From NCBI RefSeq assembly GCF_024756275.1, contig NZ_JANUGQ010000004.1, forward strand, positions 1 through 64,000: a stretch of DNA of 64,000 bases, written 5' to 3'. The stretch comes from Streptomyces pyxinae (GTDB taxonomy: Bacteria > Actinomycetota > Actinomycetes > Streptomycetales > Streptomycetaceae). Of the stretch, positions 58,847-64,000 are shown one piece after another (position 1 is the first letter of the stretch; the number at the start of each line of letters is the position of its first letter). The notes under the pieces were generated by a model that did not search any database, was not told the origin of the DNA, and saw only the letters and a list, made by a program, of their open reading frames with translations. A program made the translations under genes and the position numbers.

Positions 58847-59677
58847 TCAGGGGGTGTGGGTGCTCAGCAGCGCCCGTACCCGCTCCGCCGTGGCCGCGTC
58901 CCGCGCCGCGGTGAACGGCAGGGCGTTCTCCCCGGTGATCCGGAACGGGACACCGGCCGGCGTGAGGTGGGCGCCGCCCGCCTCGGTCACCAGCAGCAGG
59001 CCGGCCGCGTGGTCCCAGGCCAGCTCCCAGGAGAACGCCACCGCGTCCAGCTCGCCGCGCGCCACCGCCAGGTACTCCAGCCCCGCCGACCCGCAGGGCC
59101 GGGCGGCCACCCCCTCGGTGCGCAGCCCCAGCAGGGCGCGCTTCTGGTCCGGCGTGGTGTAGTCCGGGTGGGACATGGCGACCCGCAGCCCGGCGCCCGG
59201 ACGCAGCGCCCCGGAGCGTATCTCCGCGCCGTTGATCCGGGCCCCTCCGCCGCGCACCGCGACGGCCATCTCGTCCCGCGCCGGGGCGTAGGTCCAGGAG
59301 GCCAGCACCTCGCCCCGGAGGGCCAGCGCCACCAGGGTGCAGAAGCCCGGGTCGCCGTGGACGAACTGCCGGGTGCCGTCCACCGGGTCGACGATCCAGA
59401 CGGGCGCGTCGCCGTGCAGCGCGTCGTACACCGCGGGATCGGCGTGCACCGCTTCCTCCCCCACCACGACCGAGCCCGGCAGCAGCTTCCCGAGCGCTTC
59501 GGTCAGCCGCTCCTCGGCTCCCCGGTCCGCCACCGTCACCAGGTCGTGCGGGCCTTTCTTCTCGACGATCTCGTGCGCGGCGAGCTGCCGCCAGCGCGGC
59601 ATGATCTCGGTGGCGGCGGCGTCGCGTATCGCCGCCTCCACCTCGGACAGGGCGATCCCGGGGAAGTGTTCGATCAT
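58847..59677 (-). CDS. Inositol-monophosphatase-family phosphatase
   Basis: 276 aa, ATG start at 59677, without a strong ribosome site. The family's Mg2+-binding motifs are all present: GEE at 73-75, IVDPVDGTRQF at 95-105 with D97 and D100, and WDHAAG at 221-226 with D222. Members dephosphorylate inositol phosphates, histidinol phosphate or nucleotide bisphosphates, and the sequence does not decide which. The length is typical. It is transcribed divergently from the lipoate-ligase-like gene and on the same strand as the FAD oxidoreductase, 253 nt away. It looks like a housekeeping gene. Confidence 0.92.
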   Translation of the reverse strand: MIEHFPGIALSEVEAAIRDAAATEIMPRWRQLAAHEIVEKKGPHDLVTVADRGAEERLTEALGKLLPGSVVVGEEAVHADPAVYDALHGDAPVWIVDPVDGTRQFVHGDPGFCTLVALALRGEVLASWTYAPARDEMAVAVRGGGARINGAEIRSGALRPGAGLRVAMSHPDYTTPDQKRALLGLRTEGVAARPCGSAGLEYLAVARGELDAVAFSWELAWDHAAGLLLVTEAGGAHLTPAGVPFRITGENALPFTAARDAATAERVRALLSTHTP

Positions 59678-59795
59678 GCGTCCAGAGAACCACAGCCCAC
59701 TGACAGCCGGACACCGGTATTCGGCCCGCGCGGCATCCGCCTCGCCGGCGGACCGCCGCCCTGCGCCCCGGCCCGGCGGCCCCCGGTCCCGGGCA

Positions 59796-59801
59796 TAGGG
59801 T
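59796..59801 (+). promoter_or_regulatory. Possible -10 box for the lipoate-ligase-like gene
   Basis: TAGGGT lies 50 nt upstream of the GTG start and fits the Streptomyces -10 pattern TAGRRT. No recognisable -35 lies at the right distance. This is a weak call. Confidence 0.25.
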
Positions 59802-59850
59802 GGCGGGACGGCCCGGGAACGCTCCGGACCGGGGACGGGAGCGGTGACAG

Positions 59851-60906
59851 GTGCACGGTGAGTACAAGGTTCCGGGCGGCAAGCTGGTCGTGGTCGACCT
59901 GGACACGGAGGACGGAGTGCTCCGCCGGGTGCGGGTGGCCGGGGACTTCTTCCTGGAACCCGACGAGGCGCTGACCGCCATCGACCGGGCGCTGGAGGGC
60001 GCCCCCGCCGACCTGGACGCCTCGGGCCTCGCCGCCCGGATCGACGCCGCTCTGCCGCCGGGCACCCAGATGTTCGGGCTGACCAGCGAGGGCATCGGGG
60101 TGGCGGTGCGGCGCGCCCTGGCGCACGCCACCGACTGGACGGACTACGACTGGCAGCTCGTCCACCAGGGGCCGCAGCCGCCCGAGCTGCACATGGCGCT
60201 GGACGAGGTGCTCACCGCCGAGGTGGCGGCGGGCCGGCGCCCGCCGACCCTGCGGGTCTGGGAGTGGGGCGCGCCCGCCGTGGTGATCGGCAGCTTCCAG
60301 TCGCTCCGCAACGAGGTGGACCCGGAGGCCGCCGAGCGGCACGGCATCACCGTGGTGCGCCGGATCAGCGGCGGCGGCGCCATGTTCATCGAGCCGGGCA
60401 ACACCATCACCTACTCGCTGTCCGTACCCGACTCCCTGGTCAGCGGGCTGTCCTTCACCGACAGTTACGCCTATCTGGACGACTGGGTACTGGGCGCCCT
60501 CGGCGACATGGGCGTCAAGGCGTGGTACCAGCCGCTCAACGACATCGCCACCGAGGCCGGGAAGATCGCGGGCGCCGCGCAGAAGCGGGTGGTGGGCGGC
60601 TCCGGCGCGGTGCTGCACCATGTGACGATGGCGTACGACATCGACGCCGACAAGATGACCGAGGTGCTGCGCATCGGGCGCGAGAAGCTCTCGGACAAGG
60701 GGACCAGGAGCGCCAAGAAGCGCGTCGACCCGCTGCGCCGGCAGACCGGACTGCCCCGCGAGGCGGTGATCGAGCGGATGGTCGGTTCATTCCGTGACCG
60801 GTACGGGCTGACGCCCGGCGCCGTCACCGACGAGGAGCTGGCCCGCGCCCAGGAGCTGGCCCGCACCAAGTTCGCCACCCCGGAGTGGACGGCCCGGGTG
60901 CCCTGA
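59851..60906 (+). CDS. Lipoate-protein ligase family protein (accessory domain at N-terminus)
   Basis: 351 aa, GTG start at 59851 with GGGAG about 12 nt upstream. Residues about 4-90 (YKVPGGKLVVVDLDTEDGV and GDFFLEP) resemble the small accessory domain that sits at the C-terminus of E. coli LplA. Residues about 110-300 form the biotin/lipoate transferase fold, with VVIGSFQS, RRISGGGAMFIEPGNTITYS and the KIAGAAQKRVVGGSGAVLHH segment around the lipoyl-AMP site. The domain order is thus the reverse of LplA. It probably attaches lipoate or octanoate to dehydrogenase E2 or GcvH proteins, but an amidotransferase role cannot be excluded. Confidence 0.88.
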   Translation: MHGEYKVPGGKLVVVDLDTEDGVLRRVRVAGDFFLEPDEALTAIDRALEGAPADLDASGLAARIDAALPPGTQMFGLTSEGIGVAVRRALAHATDWTDYDWQLVHQGPQPPELHMALDEVLTAEVAAGRRPPTLRVWEWGAPAVVIGSFQSLRNEVDPEAAERHGITVVRRISGGGAMFIEPGNTITYSLSVPDSLVSGLSFTDSYAYLDDWVLGALGDMGVKAWYQPLNDIATEAGKIAGAAQKRVVGGSGAVLHHVTMAYDIDADKMTEVLRIGREKLSDKGTRSAKKRVDPLRRQTGLPREAVIERMVGSFRDRYGLTPGAVTDEELARAQELARTKFATPEWTARVP

Positions 60907-61002
60907 CCCGGCGGCGCGTCCGGTACGGCGACGCGTTCCGTGCGGCGGCCCGCCCGGTGCGACACGCCACCCCGGCGACCCGGCGGCGCACCGGGTACGG
61001 CG
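60906..61002. repeat. Imperfect 25-bp direct repeat between convergent genes
   Basis: ACCCGGCGGCGC...GGTACGGCG occurs at 60906-60930 and again at 60978-61002 with about three mismatches, in the 116-nt gap between the convergent lipoate-ligase-like and amidase genes. It may be a small duplication. No clear stem-loop was seen. Confidence 0.5.
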
Positions 61003-61022
61003 GCCCCGGCGGTGACCGGGAC

Positions 61023-62423
61023 TCAGCAGCCGGGCGGGACGCGGTCGGCCCAGCGCCGGTCGGCCTCCAGCTGGGCGGCGAGGGAGATCAGGAGTTCCTC
61101 GCTGTGGGCGGGCCCGAGGAGCTGGGCGCCGACCGGGAGGCCGTCCCGGGTGAAGCCGGCCGGCACATTGACACCGGGCCAGCCGAGGACGTTCCAGGTC
61201 CAGGCATAGGGACAGGCGGCCGCCATGGTGACATCGGTACGCCAGGCGGAGAGCGTGTCATAGGCGCCTATGCGCGGGGGCGGAGCCGCCGTGGTGGGGG
61301 TGAGCAGCACGTCGTACCCGGTGAAGAGGGCCCCGATCCTGCGGTGCTGGTGCGTCTCGCGGGCCCGGGCGGCGCGCAGTACCCGGCCGCCGAGCCGGTG
61401 GCCGGCACGGGTGGCGGCCCGGGTGCGCGGGTCCAGCAGCCCCGGCTCGGGGTGGCGGCCCGCGTAGGCGGCGACCCCGGCGGCGGCGCGGGGCAGGAAG
61501 CTGAGCCCCATCAGGCCGTAGCGGGGCCGGGCCTCCTCGACGGTGTGGCCGAGCCGGGCCAGCGCCTCCGCGAGGTCGGTGACGGCCCGCCGGACGCCCG
61601 GGTGCAGCGGAGCGCGGGTGGCGGTGAAGGGTGGCTTCAGCGCCAGGGCCACCCGCAGCCGGCCCGGCTCCCGGCGGGCTGCGGCGGAGGCGTCGAGGGC
61701 ACCCGGGTGGTGGCGGTCACCCGGATGCGGCCCGGCGGCGGCGTCCAGCAGCAGCGCGGCGTCCGCGACGGTACGCGCCAGCGGGCCGTTGACGGTGAGG
61801 CCCTCGAAGCAGTCGGTGTACGGGTGGACGGAGACCCGGCCGCGCTGCGGCTTGATGCCGACCAGATGGGTCCAGGCGGCCGGGATGCGGATGGAACCGG
61901 CGCCGTCGGAGCCGAGCGCGGCGGGCACCAGTCCGGCGGCCACGGCGGCGGCCGAGCCCCCTGACGAACCGCCGGGTGTGTGGTCGGTGTTCCAGGGGTT
62001 GCGGGTGGCACCGAAGGCGGGGCCCTCCGTGAACGGCCACTGGCCCAGTTCGCAGGAGTTGGTCTTGCCGACGACGATCGCCCCGGCGGCCCGGAGCCTG
62101 CGCACCGCCTCTCCGTCGGCGGTGGCGGCCGGCAGGGTGCCCGCGCAGCCGAAGGCGGTGGGCAGCCCGGCGACATCGGTGTCGTCCTTGACCGCCACCG
62201 GCACGCCGAGCAGTGGCAGCCGCTCCCCCGTCGCCAGCCTGCGGTCGGCGTCCTCGGCCTCGGCGAGCGCGGCCTCCGCCCGTACACACCGGAAGGCGTT
62301 GAGGGTCGCCCGGCTCGTCTCGATCCGCTCCAGCGCGTCCAGCACCAGGGCGGCCGAACTGACCCGACCCTCCGTCAACCGCTGTATCTGATCCGTCAGT
62401 CCGGCGATGGCTTCGGTCGGCAT
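61023..62423 (-). CDS. Amidase (amidase signature family)
   Basis: 466 aa. I chose ATG 62423 (MPTEAIAGLTDQIQRL), where the conserved N-terminal helix begins; the open frame extends 33 codons upstream without resemblance to the family. The Ser-cisSer-Lys triad is visible: Lys79 in VAVKDDTD, Ser153 in PGGSSGGS and Ser177 in GSDGAGSIRIP, with the spacing usual for the family. It hydrolyses a carboxylic amide. The substrate is not predictable. It lies 105 nt downstream of the luciferase-like oxidoreductase on the same strand and may share its transcript. Because it is not paired with other Gat subunits here, a GatA role is unlikely. Confidence 0.92.
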   Translation of the reverse strand: MPTEAIAGLTDQIQRLTEGRVSSAALVLDALERIETSRATLNAFRCVRAEAALAEAEDADRRLATGERLPLLGVPVAVKDDTDVAGLPTAFGCAGTLPAATADGEAVRRLRAAGAIVVGKTNSCELGQWPFTEGPAFGATRNPWNTDHTPGGSSGGSAAAVAAGLVPAALGSDGAGSIRIPAAWTHLVGIKPQRGRVSVHPYTDCFEGLTVNGPLARTVADAALLLDAAAGPHPGDRHHPGALDASAAARREPGRLRVALALKPPFTATRAPLHPGVRRAVTDLAEALARLGHTVEEARPRYGLMGLSFLPRAAAGVAAYAGRHPEPGLLDPRTRAATRAGHRLGGRVLRAARARETHQHRRIGALFTGYDVLLTPTTAAPPPRIGAYDTLSAWRTDVTMAAACPYAWTWNVLGWPGVNVPAGFTRDGLPVGAQLLGPAHSEELLISLAAQLEADRRWADRVPPGC

Positions 62424-62528
62424 GGGCCGGAGCCTACTGGACGGTAGGGAAGGTGTCAGCAGGGCGACCGGAGCGGTCCCGGGGCGGCCGGGAGCACCCC
62501 CGTTCAGGCCCGGCGGCCCCACCGGGCC

Positions 62529-63530
62529 TCAGCCGTTGACCGCCGGGATGACCTCGGAGCCGTACGCGTCGACGGTGGCCTCCTTGGCGTCGTGCATCGC
62601 GTAGAGCGCGAACTGATCGACCCCCAGGTCGCGCAGGGCGAGCAGCTTCTCGGTGTGCGCGCCGGCCGGACCCAGCAGACAGAAGCGGTCCACGATCTCG
62701 TCCGGCACGAACTCGGTGGAGGGGTTGCCCGCCCGCCCGTGGTGGCGGTAGTCGTAGCCCTCACGGGCCTTGATGTACGCGGTGAGCGCCTCGGGCACCG
62801 CGTCGGAGTGCTCGCCGTACCGGCTCACCAGGTCGGCCACGTGGTTGCCGACCATGCCGCCGAACCACCGGCACTGCTCGCGGGCGTGCGCCAGGTCGTC
62901 GCCCACGTACGCGGGCGCGGCGACGCAGATGGTCAGCTCGGCCGGGTCCCGGCCCGCCTCCTCGGCCGCCCGGCGGACGGATCTGATCATCCACTCGGTG
63001 AGGGCGGGATCGGCCAGTTGGAGAATGAAGCCGTCCGCCTCGCGCCCGGCGAGGGCCAGCGCCTTCGGCCCGTACGCGGCCATCCAGACCGGGAGCCGGC
63101 CGTCGCGCACCCACGGGATGCGGATCGAGCGGCCGTCCACCCGGGCCTCTCGCCCCTCGGCCAGGTCCCGGATGGCCCGCATCGCCTCACCGAGCCGGGC
63201 CAGAGTGGTGGGCGGGCGCCCGGCGACGCGCAGCGCGGAGTCGCCTCGTCCGATCCCGCAGACGGTGCGATTGCCGTACATGTCGTTGAGGGTGGCGAAG
63301 GTGGAGGCGGTCACCTCCCAGCTCCGGGTGACGGGGTTGGTGACCATCGGGCCGACGGTCAGGGCACGCGTGTGCTCCAGAATCCGGCTGTGGATGACGA
63401 ACGGTTCCTGCCAGAGCACGGCGGAGTCGAAGGTCCAGCCGTAGCGGAAGCCATGGCGTTCCGCGCGCCGCATCAGGCTGACCACCGCCGAGGCGGGCGG
63501 GTCGGTCTGGAGGACGAGTCCGAAGTCCAT
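62529..63530 (-). CDS. LLM-class (luciferase-like) F420-dependent oxidoreductase
   Basis: 333 aa. ATG 63530 has GAGGAG 9 nt upstream. The sequence reads through as a single TIM-barrel of the bacterial luciferase-like superfamily: MDFGLVLQTDPPAS at the start, LTVGPMVTNPVTR after strand 3, CGIGRGDSALR and PVWMAAYGPKAL further on. These match the subgroup annotated as F420-dependent in actinomycetes. F420 use is inferred from that subgroup. The substrate is unknown. It is followed by the amidase gene on the same strand, which could mean a shared catabolic role for an amide or ring compound. Confidence 0.88.
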   Translation of the reverse strand: MDFGLVLQTDPPASAVVSLMRRAERHGFRYGWTFDSAVLWQEPFVIHSRILEHTRALTVGPMVTNPVTRSWEVTASTFATLNDMYGNRTVCGIGRGDSALRVAGRPPTTLARLGEAMRAIRDLAEGREARVDGRSIRIPWVRDGRLPVWMAAYGPKALALAGREADGFILQLADPALTEWMIRSVRRAAEEAGRDPAELTICVAAPAYVGDDLAHAREQCRWFGGMVGNHVADLVSRYGEHSDAVPEALTAYIKAREGYDYRHHGRAGNPSTEFVPDEIVDRFCLLGPAGAHTEKLLALRDLGVDQFALYAMHDAKEATVDAYGSEVIPAVNG

Positions 63531-64000
63531 CCGGGGTCTCCTCGGTCAAGGTACTGGCAGATGGCGCGGGGGGCTTCTTCCGGAGAAGCCTTCCACGCCG
63601 GTCCTCGCTCAACCGTCGGCCCGCGCTCCGCGCCCCTTCGCGGACGGCGGTGCCCGTCCCTTCCCGGACGGCGGCCTCCTCCGGTCCCCGGACGGCCGTG
63701 TCCTCCGGACCGGCTGCCGCGCGGGTGCCCGGAGGTGGCCGGGATGCCTCACCGGGGCGCCCATCAAGGACAACAGAAACAGACAGAAACCATCACCGCC
63801 GTGCGCGCTGCGCCTCCTCGCACTCCTCGCAGTCCGCGCCCTCCCACACCGGAGCCACCGAGCCTCGCCACCCAAGTGACGACTGTCCACTGCCGGAACG
63901 GATCGTTCGTGTCCTGCGGTCGGCCCCTCTTCCCTCGCCGTCGGATCGCGATCCAGATCACAATCCAACAAAGAACACCAGCTCATCCGTTCAGTTTCCG
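63531..64000. other. 470-bp region without a convincing gene
   Basis: Open frames here have no recognisable domain and no ribosome site. The stretch near 63640-63710 repeats CGGACGGC several times. A 12-bp perfect palindrome GGATCGCGATCC lies at 63943-63954, close to a more AT-rich end, and could be a regulator site for whatever begins beyond the window or for the minus-strand oxidoreductase. I see no tRNA or clear promoter. Confidence 0.5.

Noticed and set aside
63609..63986. A 125-codon minus-strand open frame upstream of the luciferase-like gene
   Set aside because: No ribosome site, no domain, and composition typical of a random GC-rich frame.

Overview
The window is very GC-rich actinomycete DNA, almost certainly Streptomyces: the codons are GC3-rich, several genes start with GTG behind strong GGAGG-type ribosome sites, and the enzyme families are typical of the genus. 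About 86% of it (1-56590) is one end of a giant type I modular polyketide synthase (PKS) cluster. The remaining 7.4 kb on the right looks like ordinary chromosomal housekeeping genes.

Layout. Four PKS genes lie on the minus strand and are read right to left in the likely order of biosynthesis. 54871-31187 encodes the KSQ loading module plus modules 1-4. 31114-19925 encodes modules 5-6. 19892-14292 encodes module 7. 14102-<1 encodes modules 8-10 and runs off the left edge into an eleventh module. Facing away from the loading-module gene on the plus strand are a cytochrome P450 (55159-56385) and a [3Fe-4S] ferredoxin (56399-56590). The 287-bp divergent gap between the PKS and the P450 carries two palindromic sites that resemble operators of PAS-LuxR polyene regulators. 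A 32-bp perfect palindrome after the ferredoxin looks like the terminator and the right border of the cluster. Beyond it are a macro-domain protein coupled to an FAD oxidoreductase, an inositol-monophosphatase-family enzyme, a lipoate-ligase-family protein, an amidase and an F420-type luciferase-like oxidoreductase.

How it works together. Reading the domains predicts an acetyl starter (KSQ decarboxylates malonyl). Module 1 then leaves a hydroxyl. Modules 2-6 are five successive DH-KR modules, giving a conjugated pentaene, and only module 6 has a methylmalonyl-type AT, which puts a methyl on the last alkene. Module 7 has a DH that has lost its catalytic histidine, so its hydroxyl should remain. 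Modules 8-10 are KR-only and malonyl-specific, giving 1,3-polyol. This programme matches C28 to C9 of a 28-membered methylpentaene of the filipin/pentamycin (fungichromin) type. The P450-ferredoxin pair would be a tailoring hydroxylase. The modules that would build C8-C1 and the side chain, the thioesterase, the regulators and any second P450 lie outside the window, so the exact product cannot be named.

The PKS is strongly mosaic: many AT, KS and KR segments are nearly identical between modules at the DNA level, which points to repeated recombination or gene conversion. I saw no tRNA, rRNA, CRISPR array or insertion sequence.
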